Below, piece by piece: positions 43,029 through 52,847 of a stretch of DNA of 64,000 nt. The DNA comes from Methanomassiliicoccaceae archaeon UBA370. GTDB lineage: Archaea; Thermoplasmatota; Thermoplasmata; Methanomassiliicoccales; Methanomethylophilaceae. Made by a program: the position numbers and the translations under genes. The notes beneath the pieces were generated by a model. It searched no databases. It saw only the letters and a list, made by a program, of their open reading frames with translations, and was not told the origin of the DNA. The stretch covers positions 1 through 64,000 of the forward strand of contig DAUY01000010.1 of NCBI GenBank assembly GCA_002505345.1, in the 5' to 3' direction. The first letter of the stretch is position 1. The number at the start of each line of letters is the position of its first letter.

Positions 43029-43663
43029 TCGGCTGCCTCGCCCTTCTTTTTCTGGTGCTTGAGACGCGTGGTGTTCTCGCGTTCCATCTCTTCGAGACTG
43101 AACTTGACGAACCTCTCGGCTTCTCTGAGATCGGGTATGATCTTGAACTCGAGGGCGTTGACCCTTCTCTTGGTCCTCTCGATCTCGTCCAGGAGCTTCT
43201 TCATGGTGGTCTCCACCTCTGCGGCCCTGATCAGGGTTTCGAGAAGTTTCTCGAAGGCCACCGAGGCCTCCTCGATGTAGGCGGACGTGGATATGACACC
43301 GTAGCCCTTGTGGGCTATGTCTGTGTGCATCGATCCGGTCGCCTCCACCTTGGGGACCTTCATTCCCATGATGTTCTTGCTCCCGACTATGACCTGATGG
43401 TCGGCCTGGAGGGCGTATGCCGCGCTCTTCACGGAAATATCGCCCTCGACCGCCCTCGCGATCGCGATCTTGCCGATTGCCGCCGCGTAGTCCGACGAAA
43501 CCCCGGCGCGCATCTGGCGTGCCTTCTCCAGGGTCTCGAAGAACTCGATGATGAGGCCGTCCCTCTTCATCTTCAGGATCTTGTGCCCGCCTTTGGTGAG
43601 CTTGATCCTTCTCTTGAGGTCCAGGAGGACCGAGCGGTTGGGGGTTATCTCGTGGGCTGACAT
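43025..43663 (-). CDS. atpD: A-type ATP synthase subunit D (central stalk)
   Basis: This 212-residue coiled-coil protein opens TPNRSVLLDLKRRIKLTKGG (about 7-26) and has TKRRVNALEFKIIPDLREA near 165, the signature of the rotor shaft. It is the last large subunit gene, 4 nt after atpB. Confidence 0.94.
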   Translation of the reverse strand: MSAHEITPNRSVLLDLKRRIKLTKGGHKILKMKRDGLIIEFFETLEKARQMRAGVSSDYAAAIGKIAIARAVEGDISVKSAAYALQADHQVIVGSKNIMGMKVPKVEATGSMHTDIAHKGYGVISTSAYIEEASVAFEKLLETLIRAAEVETTMKKLLDEIERTKRRVNALEFKIIPDLREAERFVKFSLEEMERENTTRLKHQKKKGEAAE

Positions 43664-43667
43664 CGGA

Positions 43668-45047
43668 TCACTTCTTCGGGAGGTACTTCTCGATGTACTT
43701 GCGGTCGATCCTGGTCAGCTGGTCCACGTCGAGCTCGGTGAGTATGTCCCAGGAGATGTCGAGGGTCTGTTCGATGGAACGGTCCTCGTCGTGTCCCTGA
43801 CGGACGATACGGTCTTCGAAGAGGTCTGCGAAGTCCAGGTATTTCCTGTCCTTCTCGGAAAGGGAGTCCTTTCCTACGATCGCCACGAGACCCCTCAGGT
43901 CCTTGCCCTCCGCATATGCGGCGTACAGCTGGTCCGAGACGGCCTTGTGGTCGTCCCTGGTCTTTCCCTTTCCGATACCGGAGTTCATCAGACGGCTGAG
44001 CGAGGACGAGACGTTGACCGGCGGGTATATGCCGTTGCGGTGCAGCTCCCTCGAAAGCACGATCTGACCCTCGGTGATGTAACCGGACAGGTCGGGGATG
44101 GGGTGCGTGATGTCGTCTCCGGGCATCGAAAGGATGGGGATCTGTGTGATCGATCCTTTCTTGTCCTTGATCCTTCCGGCACGCTCGTACAGCTGCGCAA
44201 GGTCGGTGTACATGTAACCGGGGTATCCGCGCCTTCCGGGCACTTCTTCCCTGGCCGCGGACACCTGACGCAGCGCCTCGCAGTAGTTGGTGACGTCGGT
44301 CATGATGACCAGCACCTGCATTCCCAGCTCGAAGGCCATGTACTCCGCGGTGGTGAGTCCCAGACGCGGGGTGACTATACGCTCGACGGCGGGGTCGTCC
44401 GCCAGGTTGAGGAAGACCACCGCGCTCTTGAGCGCTCCGGTCCTCTCGAACTCCTTCATGAACATCTGCTTCTCTTCGTTGGTTATACCCATGGCGATGA
44501 ACACCACGGCGAACTCTTCGTTCTCTCCGCGTACCTTCGCCTGCCTTGCGATCTGCAGGGCTATGTCGTTGTGGGGCAGACCGGACGCCGAGAATATCGG
44601 CAGCTTCTGTCCCCTGACCAGGGTGTTCATACCATCGATGGTGGATATTCCGGTCTCTATGAAATCGGCCGGGCTGTCCCTCGCCCACGGGTTGATGGCC
44701 GCACCTTCGATCCCGAGCTCTTTCTCGGGGACGATGGCCGCCCCTCCGTCGATGGGCTCTCCGGCTCCGGAAAGGACCCTTCCGAGCATGTCCCTGGAGA
44801 CGGGCATCTTCATGGCCTCTCCGAGGAAGCGCACGGACGCGGACCTGTCGATACCGGTTGTGCCTTCGAAGATCTGAACGACGACCAGGTCATCGGACGA
44901 ATCGAGGACCTGTCCTCTCCTGACGCTTCCGTCGGAGAGCCTGACCGCGACCATCTCCTGGTAACCGACCGGCTCGGTCTTCTTGACGAAGATGAGAGGT
45001 CCAGCGATCTGGGAGACCGTCTTGTACTCTTTGGTTACTTTTGCCAT
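43668..45047 (-). CDS. atpB: A-type ATP synthase subunit B (non-catalytic)
   Basis: This 459-residue protein lacks a Walker A lysine loop, as expected for the regulatory hexamer subunit. It contains ASGLPHNDIALQIARQAKV near 145, MTDVTNYCEALRQVSAAREE near 250, and PDLSGYITEGQIVLSR near 325. It is located between atpA and atpD. Confidence 0.96.
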   Translation of the reverse strand: MAKVTKEYKTVSQIAGPLIFVKKTEPVGYQEMVAVRLSDGSVRRGQVLDSSDDLVVVQIFEGTTGIDRSASVRFLGEAMKMPVSRDMLGRVLSGAGEPIDGGAAIVPEKELGIEGAAINPWARDSPADFIETGISTIDGMNTLVRGQKLPIFSASGLPHNDIALQIARQAKVRGENEEFAVVFIAMGITNEEKQMFMKEFERTGALKSAVVFLNLADDPAVERIVTPRLGLTTAEYMAFELGMQVLVIMTDVTNYCEALRQVSAAREEVPGRRGYPGYMYTDLAQLYERAGRIKDKKGSITQIPILSMPGDDITHPIPDLSGYITEGQIVLSRELHRNGIYPPVNVSSSLSRLMNSGIGKGKTRDDHKAVSDQLYAAYAEGKDLRGLVAIVGKDSLSEKDRKYLDFADLFEDRIVRQGHDEDRSIEQTLDISWDILTELDVDQLTRIDRKYIEKYLPKK

Positions 45048-45051
45048 AGTA

Positions 45052-46788
45052 TCACACTCCCAGTCCCTTGAACTGTTCTTCCATGTCGACTCCGACCGCT
45101 TTCAGCTCCTCGTCGATCTTCTCTTCGTACTTGGCCTGGTTGAACCTCTGCCTCACGGGGAGGTAAGCGATCTTGTCGACGGCTATGCCGTTGGCGATCG
45201 CTTTATCGGCCAGGTCGGAGAATTTCCTGATGAGCTTGACCATGACGTACTGCCTCTCCATGGGGCAGAAACAGTCGATGGGGTGGTAGGCGTTCTGCTG
45301 GAGGAATATCTCGCGTATCATCCTGGCGACCTCGAGGGTCATCTTCTGCTCGTCCGGCAGAGAGTCGGAACCGACCATCTGCACGACCTCCTGCAGCTCG
45401 GACTCCTTCTGGAGGACCTGCATTGCCCATGCCCTCTGCTCGATGAAGTCCTCGGAGACGTTCTTCTTGAACCATCCCGCAAGGTCCTTTCCGTACATGG
45501 TGTACGAAGTGAGCCAGTTGATGGTGGGGAAGTGCCTCCTCTCCCTAAGCTTGGTGTCGAGGGCCCAGAACACGCGCACGATACGCAGGGTGTTCTGCGT
45601 GACGGGCTCGGAGAGGTCTCCTCCCGGAGGAGAGACCGCACCGATGACGGTGACCGATCCGTCCTGTCCGTTGAGGGTCTTCGCACGGCATGCGCGCTCG
45701 TAGAACTCGGACAGACGTCCCGCAAGGTATGCGGGGTATCCCTCTTCTCCGGGCATCTCTTCCAGCCTGGAGGAGATCTCACGCATGGCCTCGGCCCACC
45801 TGGAGGTGGAGTCGGCCATCAGTGCCACGTTGTATCCCATGTCTCTGAAGTATTCCGCGATGGTCATTCCCGTGTAGACGGACGCTTCCCTCGCGGCGAC
45901 GGGCATGTTGGAGGTGTTGGCGATCAGGACGGTCCTCTTCATGAGGGACTCGCCTGTCTTCGGGTCCGAGAGCTCGGGGAATTCCGTAAGGACCTCCGTC
46001 ATCTCGTTCCCGCGCTCTCCGCATCCGATGTACACCACGATCTCGGCGTCCGAGAATTTGGCCAGGGACTGCTGTGTGACCGTCTTTCCGGTACCGAACG
46101 CACCGGGGATGGCGGCCGCTCCTCCCTTTGCGAGGGGGAACATCGTGTCCAGGACCCTGAGCCCTGTGATGAGGGGCACGTCAGGCATGTATTTCTCGGC
46201 GACCGGACGGGGACCGCGGACGGGCCATTTCTGGACCATCGTGAGCTCGCGCCCGTCGACGACTGCTACGACCTTGTCGACGTTGTATTTTCCCTTCTCT
46301 GCTACCTTTTCGACCTTTCCTTTAGGAACGGCGGGGGGCACCATGATCTTGTGCACCATGGGCCCTTCCTGGACCGTACCGAGCACCTGCCCGGGCGATA
46401 CCTCGTCCCCGGCTTTCACCGCGGGCACGAACTCCCATTCTGCATCTCTGCTCAGTCCGGGTGCCCTGGCACCGCGGAAGATGAAGTCTCCCATCATCTC
46501 CCTGAGGACGGGCAGGGGCCTCTGAATACCGTCGTAGACGGAGGTCAGAAGTCCGGGTCCCAGCTCTACGACGAGAGGAAGCCCGGTGTTGGTAACCGGT
46601 TCTCCGGGTTTGATACCGGACGTCTCCTCGTAAACCTGGATGATTGTCTTGTCGCCTACGATCTTGATGACCTCTCCCATAAGTTTCTCGTTGCCAACAT
46701 GCACGACGTCGTACATCCTGGGCGAGATCCCGATGGCGGTCACGACCGGTCCGGCAACCCTGTAAATTACACCTTGTTCAGCGGTCAT
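45052..46788 (-). CDS. atpA: A-type ATP synthase subunit A (catalytic)
   Basis: This 578-residue subunit carries P-loop IPGAFGTGKTVTQQSLAK near 229, IGCGERGNEM near 253 and LMADSTSRWAEAMREISSR near 325. The archaeal insert domain is present around 110-190. No intein interrupts the P-loop. Confidence 0.97.
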   Translation of the reverse strand: MTAEQGVIYRVAGPVVTAIGISPRMYDVVHVGNEKLMGEVIKIVGDKTIIQVYEETSGIKPGEPVTNTGLPLVVELGPGLLTSVYDGIQRPLPVLREMMGDFIFRGARAPGLSRDAEWEFVPAVKAGDEVSPGQVLGTVQEGPMVHKIMVPPAVPKGKVEKVAEKGKYNVDKVVAVVDGRELTMVQKWPVRGPRPVAEKYMPDVPLITGLRVLDTMFPLAKGGAAAIPGAFGTGKTVTQQSLAKFSDAEIVVYIGCGERGNEMTEVLTEFPELSDPKTGESLMKRTVLIANTSNMPVAAREASVYTGMTIAEYFRDMGYNVALMADSTSRWAEAMREISSRLEEMPGEEGYPAYLAGRLSEFYERACRAKTLNGQDGSVTVIGAVSPPGGDLSEPVTQNTLRIVRVFWALDTKLRERRHFPTINWLTSYTMYGKDLAGWFKKNVSEDFIEQRAWAMQVLQKESELQEVVQMVGSDSLPDEQKMTLEVARMIREIFLQQNAYHPIDCFCPMERQYVMVKLIRKFSDLADKAIANGIAVDKIAYLPVRQRFNQAKYEEKIDEELKAVGVDMEEQFKGLGV

Positions 46789-47094
46789 TCATTCATCCTC
46801 TGCTTTGTATAAATCAACGCCAATTACTCTCTTTACTTTCTCACGGAGGTCGCTTTCGTCGCCTCCCACCGGCACTATGACCGGCTGGATCGAATCCAAC
46901 ACCCTGTTCCTGACGTTGTGGGACAGGTATGCTAGGTCCTTGGCGTCGACCGCCAGGATCCCTATGTTAGGATCGCCCATTGCTTCCAGCATTTTCTCCT
47001 GGTAGTTCATTTCGTCTGCGACGAATACCATCCTGAGCCCCGCAAGGCGGAACCCGAGCACGAACTCCTCGTTACCGATAACAGCTATCTCCAT
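46789..47094 (-). CDS. atpF: A-type ATP synthase subunit F
   Basis: This 101-residue protein of Rossmann-like fold starts MEIAVIGNEEFVLGFRLAGL and bears IQPVIVPVGG near 74. It binds the central stalk. It overlaps the atpC stop (ATGA) and abuts the atpA start. Confidence 0.93.
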   Translation of the reverse strand: MEIAVIGNEEFVLGFRLAGLRMVFVADEMNYQEKMLEAMGDPNIGILAVDAKDLAYLSHNVRNRVLDSIQPVIVPVGGDESDLREKVKRVIGVDLYKAEDE

Positions 47095-48155
47095 CAGATC
47101 ACCAGCAGCCCTTTGATAACTTCGGTGTCCAGCCCGCTCTGGATCCCCCTTGCGATGGCAAGTATGTTGGAGATCTCGTTCTCCTTGTGGATCATGAAGT
47201 CCATGACCGGGGCGACCGACAGCGGGTTCATATGAGAGAACTTTTTAGCGCGTTCCATGTCATATCTCTTCAATGCGCTCTCGACCGCTCTTATCGAAAC
47301 GACAGGGGCGTCCAGGAGGGGCTTCACGGCCTCGTAGAAGTCCATCTGGGATATCTCGCTGGATACTCCGGAGACCGACTCGATGTTGGCGAGCTGAGCT
47401 GCCGTCCTCCTGTCGATCTGCTTCCCTCCGGGGATGATGTATTCCATGACGTTGGCCTCGCCGTGGATCCCTTCGGCCTTGAGCTTCATTATCGTGGAGA
47501 AGTTCACCAGGTCTATCTCGTGCCTTATGTAGTCCTGGAACATCAGGGTGGGCCTGCTGTCCGGGACGATGGCCTGAAGAAGCCTGGCATACTTGAACTT
47601 GTCAAGGAAGTCCTCTATCACCGAGAGCCCTCCTGAAGTTCCCATGTACCCCGCTATGAGGTCCGAAGGGATGTTCACGGAGTCCATCCTGCTGTATTCC
47701 GTCAGGATCTCCTCGACGGTGGATAGCGACAGGAGCTTGTCCAGCTGCGCCTCTTTGAGGCTTCCCGCGGGAACAAGGTCCTCCTTGATGTTCTTCTCGT
47801 CAAGTCCGAAGGACTTTCCGCGAAGGATCATCTTGACGTTCCAGATGTTCCATTTCTCCAGGTACGCCGAGACCATTGTGTACAGCTCCCCCTCCGATGC
47901 CTTGAGGATGCTAGTGAACACCCTAGACATGTTCAGGTAGGAGGCGTACTCCACCAGGTCGATTCCGGACATCCTGCCTGCGAGCTCGGACATCTCCTTC
48001 TGGTATCCGCTCTCGCTCATGTAGCGGGATATCTCGGGAAGGGACATCAGCAACATCTTGTTGTATTCCTCTTCCTTGATCAGCTGGGACTTCTTCGCTT
48101 TGACCCGGGTTACCGTGTATGCGTAGTTGCCACGTCTCGTGTTGCGCCTGAACAT
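47094..48155 (-). CDS. atpC: A-type ATP synthase subunit C
   Basis: This 353-residue helical protein couples the shaft to the membrane ring. It has NYAYTVTRVKAKKSQLIKEE near the N-terminus, and WNVKMILRGK and a FIHKENEISNILAIARGI-like ending, as in V-ATPase subunit d. Confidence 0.92.
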   Translation of the reverse strand: MFRRNTRRGNYAYTVTRVKAKKSQLIKEEEYNKMLLMSLPEISRYMSESGYQKEMSELAGRMSGIDLVEYASYLNMSRVFTSILKASEGELYTMVSAYLEKWNIWNVKMILRGKSFGLDEKNIKEDLVPAGSLKEAQLDKLLSLSTVEEILTEYSRMDSVNIPSDLIAGYMGTSGGLSVIEDFLDKFKYARLLQAIVPDSRPTLMFQDYIRHEIDLVNFSTIMKLKAEGIHGEANVMEYIIPGGKQIDRRTAAQLANIESVSGVSSEISQMDFYEAVKPLLDAPVVSIRAVESALKRYDMERAKKFSHMNPLSVAPVMDFMIHKENEISNILAIARGIQSGLDTEVIKGLLVI

Positions 48156-48159
48156 GTGT

Positions 48160-48738
48160 TCACCCGAACAGGATATCCGATAGGGCTTTCAGGTTGCTGT
48201 CCCAGATGTCGCTCAGCAACGTTCTGTACTGCAGGTCGACCTCTGTGCTTCCGTCCTTGCTCCTGAGGATGATCCCCGCGCTGATCCCGCCGTCCTTCTC
48301 GACCGACTCCACGCCGAGTTCCTCGGCGGTGAAGCTGTCTTTGTCGGAAATGACCGCGATCGGCGCAGGTATCAGCTTCTTGGCATCCTTGACGAGGGCC
48401 TTGTAGCGTGCCAGCTTGTCCGCCTTAGAGGAGGACTCCAGCTCCGCGAGTGCTTCGTCGAATGCGCGGGCGAGAATCTCCTTCTTCTTGGCCAGTACCA
48501 GGTTCTTACTCTCCAGCTCGGCGCTGGAGATCTCCTGGCGGTCAAGGCGCTCGATCTCGCTCGCGAGCCTCTTATCCTCGCTTGTCTTCATTTCAGAGAT
48601 ACGGGCTTCGGCCTCTGCCTCGATCTTTTGGATCTCGGCCTTGGTAGAGTCCATTATGGACCTTACCTTGGCGTCGGCATCCGCCTGTATCTCCTTCGTG
48701 ACGCTTTCCAATGCCATGAGATGAGCCTCTGGCTTCAC
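48160..48738 (-). CDS. atpE: A-type ATP synthase subunit E (peripheral stalk)
   Basis: This 192-residue protein has a long N-terminal coiled coil (residues 5-100: SVTKEIQADADAKVRSIMDS and beyond) and a globular C-terminal domain. It pairs with subunit H to form the stator stalks. Confidence 0.9.
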   Translation of the reverse strand: MKPEAHLMALESVTKEIQADADAKVRSIMDSTKAEIQKIEAEAEARISEMKTSEDKRLASEIERLDRQEISSAELESKNLVLAKKKEILARAFDEALAELESSSKADKLARYKALVKDAKKLIPAPIAVISDKDSFTAEELGVESVEKDGGISAGIILRSKDGSTEVDLQYRTLLSDIWDSNLKALSDILFG

Positions 48739-48968
48739 ATAACGAAGATAGCAAGGATAGCGATGACCAGTCCGAAGATGACGATTGTCTCAGGAAGAAC
48801 CATGTAAATCATAGCCTTTCCGAAAAGGCTGGCGTCTTCCGTGATGGCGCCCACTGCTGCGGCACCGATGTCTTTCTCGGCCATACCGGATCCAAGTCCG
48901 GCGAGTCCAACTGCTATTCCTGCTCCGATTGCAATCAATCCAGATCCTACGTCTCCTTCCAATGCCAT
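48735..48968 (-). CDS. atpK: A-type ATP synthase subunit K (proteolipid c-ring)
   Basis: This 77-residue, two-helix hairpin has GSGMAEKDIGAAAVGAI in the loop region and the ion-binding glutamate in LPETIVIFGLV of helix 2. It is a single-hairpin form, not duplicated. I cannot decide Na+ or H+ specificity from sequence alone. Confidence 0.94.
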   Translation of the reverse strand: MALEGDVGSGLIAIGAGIAVGLAGLGSGMAEKDIGAAAVGAITEDASLFGKAMIYMVLPETIVIFGLVIAILAIFVM

Positions 48969-48970
48969 AT

Positions 48971-51073
48971 TTATACCTCTGCTTTGGTTTTGTTTTCTGT
49001 GTTAAGGGGTTCGTAATGGGTTTTCTTGCGTGTGACCTTCAAAGGAGTATACTCCTTTCCGCCTCCGACAAAGAACTTGGCCATCAGCTCCACGTACTGC
49101 AGCCTTAGGCTGTGCAGTCCCGCAGATAAGATAGCCAGGAAGAATATCATGAGGTGGCCGATGAGGAACACGGCGAATCCGAGTATGATACCCAGAATGC
49201 CTCCCATCGAGTCGTAGATCATAATAAACGCAATATAGTTGAAGGCCAGCGCCATGCCCGCTTTGGACATTCCGATGGCCGCCAAACGGGTGTAGGAAAG
49301 AATGTTCCCTACGATTCCGGGCAGCTCCATGATGCTCATTCCGCCGTGGCTCTTGATGTTGATGCCGCATCCTGCGACCAACAGCACGAGTCCTACTGCG
49401 AAGGGCACCATGTAGACTGTCGTCAGGTCGCCCATGTTACCGCCGATCAGCGCGTTGGCCAAAGCGTAACAGAACATTACCAGCCCGACGAATGCCAGTA
49501 TCCATCCTCCCTGCTCCATGAAGGCGTGCTTGAAGCCGTGCCTCATCTTGAGGTTGATGAACGAGCATATGTACCCGATCATCAGGTGCACGACGCCTAT
49601 GTAGACCGACAGCTTCAGAAGAAGCGGGATCTCCACAAGCTTTCCGACGCCCACGTGGGTGACGATGTGTCCTCCCTCGGAGTGTATGAAGTCAGGCAGG
49701 ACTGCGGAGAATGCGCCGAGCGCTCCCTCCTCCATGCCGAATATGTGCTCCCACGTTATGCCGGTGGGCGAATACGTGCCTGTGAAGTGCATTCCCAGAC
49801 ATTCTCCGTAGAACAGGAGTCCGAACAGGAACGACCATATGCCACCGAAGAACAGGACGCGGGCTATTATGCGCCAGTCCCTGCCCTTTGTGACTTTGAG
49901 CCCGTATGCTCCGAGTATTATGAACGGGATCGCGTATCCGACGTCTCCCACCATGAATCCGAAGAACATTGGCAGGAATATCGCTATCAGTATTGTCGGG
50001 TCGATCTCCTGGTACTTCGGCACGTCCACGAGCTTGGTGGCGTACTCGTAACCGCTGGAGTATCTCCCGTTGTTCATCCTGGTGGGAACGGTCTTGAAGC
50101 GCTTCTCGACCGCCTCGGTCTCCGCATCCTTGCGTCCGCGGGTCTCCTGGAACTCGACGTACATTCTGCCTTCCGAGTCCTTCTCCAGTTTCTCTTTTAC
50201 CTGGTCCACCATCTTGGTGGGAACCCACGCGTCTATCACGAACGAATATTCGCTCGTGGCTATCCTCAGGGGGACCTCGCCCTTCTCGACCGTTATCGAG
50301 AGGTCCTCGTCCGATGCCCTCAGGAAGGCCTGATGCCTTTCTTTGATCGCGGCGAGCTCCTCTTCGACCTTTGCAAGGCCTGCCTCGGCGTCTGCGATCT
50401 CGGCCTCGGTGGCCTTCAGGGCCTCTGCGGGCGACCCGGTCGCCCCGACGGGCACCTGGATTTCGGAGAATCCGAAGGCAGAGAGGGTAGACATTGTCTT
50501 ATCCCTGTCCCTGTTCCTCATGAAAACGGCGACCGCGGTGGGTCCCTTCTTCATGGTCGCAACAAAAAACTCCACGTCCATGGCCTTTATAAGGGCCTCG
50601 GAGGGGTCTTCGGCGACGGTTCCCACAATGGCTACGATGCTCTCGTAACCGCCATAGAACTGGAGGTCCACCGGGAGCATCTGCATAATTTCAAGGTTGT
50701 TTTTCTTAGTGTTTAGTGCGGCGATTCTCTGGTTGAGATCATTCCTTCTGTCGAGGACCTTCATTATTTCGTCCTCGGCTGATTCGACGCTGTTGGATAA
50801 TATCCGGCTCTTTACCTTTTCAACAGGTAAGCTAGGAGTCTTGGTATGTTTGTTTATACCAAGCTCTTTCTCCATGGACCTCACCTTCAGCAGCCTCTCG
50901 GATGCTTTGGATGAATATTCACGGGGCGAACCTATGGAAAAGCCCTCGTCCGCGTCGACGGTATGATCGATCAGGTGTACCGCTTCGGCACCGTACAAGA
51001 CCTCTATGGCCTCGTCCATGTGGGCTTTGGTACCCGCAACAACAATCCTACTCATCGACTCAGGAAGTGACAT
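48971..51073 (-). CDS. atpI: A-type ATP synthase subunit I (membrane subunit a)
   Basis: This 700-residue protein has a soluble N-terminal half with coiled coils (residues 1-350), then about eight transmembrane helices from PMFFGFMVGDVGYAIPFIIL near 370. The essential arginine region is in NILSYTRLAAIGMSKAGMA near 600. It overlaps atpH by 14 nt; an internal ATG at 51055 is an alternative start. Confidence 0.93.
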   Translation of the reverse strand: MSLPESMSRIVVAGTKAHMDEAIEVLYGAEAVHLIDHTVDADEGFSIGSPREYSSKASERLLKVRSMEKELGINKHTKTPSLPVEKVKSRILSNSVESAEDEIMKVLDRRNDLNQRIAALNTKKNNLEIMQMLPVDLQFYGGYESIVAIVGTVAEDPSEALIKAMDVEFFVATMKKGPTAVAVFMRNRDRDKTMSTLSAFGFSEIQVPVGATGSPAEALKATEAEIADAEAGLAKVEEELAAIKERHQAFLRASDEDLSITVEKGEVPLRIATSEYSFVIDAWVPTKMVDQVKEKLEKDSEGRMYVEFQETRGRKDAETEAVEKRFKTVPTRMNNGRYSSGYEYATKLVDVPKYQEIDPTILIAIFLPMFFGFMVGDVGYAIPFIILGAYGLKVTKGRDWRIIARVLFFGGIWSFLFGLLFYGECLGMHFTGTYSPTGITWEHIFGMEEGALGAFSAVLPDFIHSEGGHIVTHVGVGKLVEIPLLLKLSVYIGVVHLMIGYICSFINLKMRHGFKHAFMEQGGWILAFVGLVMFCYALANALIGGNMGDLTTVYMVPFAVGLVLLVAGCGINIKSHGGMSIMELPGIVGNILSYTRLAAIGMSKAGMALAFNYIAFIMIYDSMGGILGIILGFAVFLIGHLMIFFLAILSAGLHSLRLQYVELMAKFFVGGGKEYTPLKVTRKKTHYEPLNTENKTKAEV

Positions 51074-51392
51074 CTAGGGTCCTCTCGAATTCTTTGTTGA
51101 GAAAATCTTTGACTTCCTTCATCTTAGCTTCAGAAGCATTCTGGAGGGCTTTGGCCTGCGACCTGCCCTTTTTGAGGAGCTCTTCGCGTTTAGCCTGAAG
51201 CTCCATGCTCTTTGCTGCGATATTGGACTCGGTGGAGCTGCGTATCTTAGCTTCCTCGTCCTGAATCCTCTTCACAGAATCCCTGCGGGCTTTGGATAAA
51301 GCCTCCCTGCTTTCGCCACGGGCCTTTTCGACCTTGGCGTCAGCGGCCTTCTCCGCGTCCTTAATCTCCGTAAGTATTTCAGTTCGGCTCAA
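51060..51392 (-). CDS. atpH: A-type ATP synthase subunit H (peripheral stalk)
   Basis: This 110-residue protein is predicted to be a single long coiled coil rich in Lys/Glu/Ala (EKAADAKVEKARGESREALS). It partners subunit E. The start appears to be TTG. It is the first gene of the operon. Confidence 0.85.
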   Translation of the reverse strand: MSRTEILTEIKDAEKAADAKVEKARGESREALSKARRDSVKRIQDEEAKIRSSTESNIAAKSMELQAKREELLKKGRSQAKALQNASEAKMKEVKDFLNKEFERTLDVTS

Positions 51393-51454
51393 ATTAAACT
51401 CCCCGACCTTTTGGGCAGTTATATCGAAGAATATACTTAATGGTAATTGTGGAC

Positions 51455-51464
51455 GTTTATATAC
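51455..51464 (-). promoter_or_regulatory. TATA element of the A-ATPase operon
   Basis: GTATATAAAC on the minus strand lies about 65-70 nt upstream of atpH, between it and the dCMP deaminase gene. It gives the operon its own promoter with a leader of about 40 nt. Confidence 0.6.
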
Positions 51465-51484
51465 TCTATAATAACAAAAATAAC

Positions 51485-51931
51485 TCAGGCGGGGTATTTT
51501 CTAACTATCATGCCCGATTCTTCCAAGAGCTCTTTGGACAGGTCGTCGGGATAGCCTTCGCCGAACACAATTTCGGTTATGCCCGCATTGATTATGATCT
51601 TTGCACACATAGAACACGGATATGTGGTGGTGTAGATCGATGCGTCCTTCACGCTTACACCGAAGTAGGCCGCCTGCACCACCGCGTTCTGCTCCGCGTG
51701 AACGCCCCTGCAAAGCTCGTGCCTGGTGCCCGATGGAACATCAAGTATCTCGCGGATGCATCCCAGCTCATCGCAGTGCCTCGATCCCTTGGGCGCCCCG
51801 TTGTACCCTGTGGAGAGCACCCTTTTATCCTTTACGATAACAGCTCCGACCTGCCTCCGTATGCATGTCGACCTTGTGGCTACGAGTTTGGCCATATTCA
51901 TGAAATACTCGTCGTTAGAGGGTCTTTCCAT
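51485..51931 (-). CDS. dCMP deaminase family protein
   Basis: This 148-residue, zinc-dependent deaminase has GVHAEQNAVVQAA near 78 (His, Glu) and TTTYPCSMCAKIIINAGI near 100 (two Cys), the classic zinc site. The N-terminal CIRRQVGAVIVKDKRVLSTG is typical of dCMP deaminases, which feed dUMP for thymidylate synthesis. Confidence 0.92.
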   Translation of the reverse strand: MERPSNDEYFMNMAKLVATRSTCIRRQVGAVIVKDKRVLSTGYNGAPKGSRHCDELGCIREILDVPSGTRHELCRGVHAEQNAVVQAAYFGVSVKDASIYTTTYPCSMCAKIIINAGITEIVFGEGYPDDLSKELLEESGMIVRKYPA

Positions 51932-51968
51932 CGTCTCTTCATGGAGATTTTCATATATAGTGATTGAG

Positions 51969-51984
51969 AGCGTTAAATAACGCT
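51969..51984. promoter_or_regulatory. Inverted repeat in a divergent promoter
   Basis: AGCGTTA and TAACGCT are perfect 7-base arms with a 2-base centre. They lie between the divergent dCMP deaminase and signal-peptidase genes, adjacent to a TATATA stretch (51952-51957). The size suits a dimeric repressor site. Confidence 0.5.
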
Positions 51985-52000
51985 TAGTTGTTTTACTTTT

Positions 52001-52840
52001 ATGGATCGGGAAGATAAGAACACCCTTATTGCAATTGTGGCGATATTATTGGTGTTTTTATCTGGCTACGTTGGTATTCATATTTATTCGGGGCACAATC
52101 CGTATTTCTCGCTGGTGACTTCTCAGAGCATGCAGCACGACGACCACAGTTCGGAACTGGGAATAATAGACACCGGCGACATGGTCATCGTTAGAGACAA
52201 ATCCATGATCGATCTGCAGACCTATCTCGAGGGCCGAACGACGGGCTTCGGGACATTCGGAGATTATGGCAGCGTGATAATCTACAGGGGAGATTACGGT
52301 TCCAGTATAATACACAGATTATTGCTTCAAATTGAAGTAAAAGAGGACAGTTCCGGAAAATATGCCAGTATACCATATTTGGATGCTTATCCCTCTTGGG
52401 AAAGCGCGGATTCGCCCGGGACGGAACTCGACCCGGACATGCTCAGGGAAGATATAATCCTCAAAGATCTGGGATATAGGGGGCTCGATGTGTATATCAA
52501 TATCGAGTTCATCCTCAGCAAAACCGATGCGGGAGTCTCCGGATATGTGACCATGGGGGACAACAACACTATCATCGACCAGAGTTCTTTTTACGGTACC
52601 GACTTTGTGATCGCAGGACTGGTGACCGAAGATAGGATCATCTCTGTTCCTGTAATTGAAATACCTTGGGTAGGATGTTTGAAACTTTCGTTTGATGGGA
52701 GAGCGTATATCGTCGACCATCATTCTCCCAACAGCTTACCTTCTTTAGGATTTTTTATGCTGGGTATGTTGTTCCTTGTTCTTTCTTTGTATGTACTATA
52801 CATCGGAGTGATCACAGAAAAAAGAAGAAAGAAAACCTGA
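52001..52840 (+). CDS. Signal peptidase I-like membrane serine protease (archaeal/ER type)
   Basis: This 279-residue protein has an N-terminal transmembrane helix (residues 9-27), then the catalytic serine in VTSQSMQHDD near 41, TGDMVIVRD near 59, and a histidine in SSIIHRLLLQ near 104. These are the Ser-His pair of archaeal and ER signal peptidases. A glycine-Asp block (GYVTMGDNNT) and a second helix near the C-terminus complete it. At 279 residues it is longer than the minimal archaeal enzyme, owing to an insertion at about 115-165. Confidence 0.83.
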   Translation: MDREDKNTLIAIVAILLVFLSGYVGIHIYSGHNPYFSLVTSQSMQHDDHSSELGIIDTGDMVIVRDKSMIDLQTYLEGRTTGFGTFGDYGSVIIYRGDYGSSIIHRLLLQIEVKEDSSGKYASIPYLDAYPSWESADSPGTELDPDMLREDIILKDLGYRGLDVYINIEFILSKTDAGVSGYVTMGDNNTIIDQSSFYGTDFVIAGLVTEDRIISVPVIEIPWVGCLKLSFDGRAYIVDHHSPNSLPSLGFFMLGMLFLVLSLYVLYIGVITEKRRKKT

Positions 52841-52847
52841 CGGCGTA

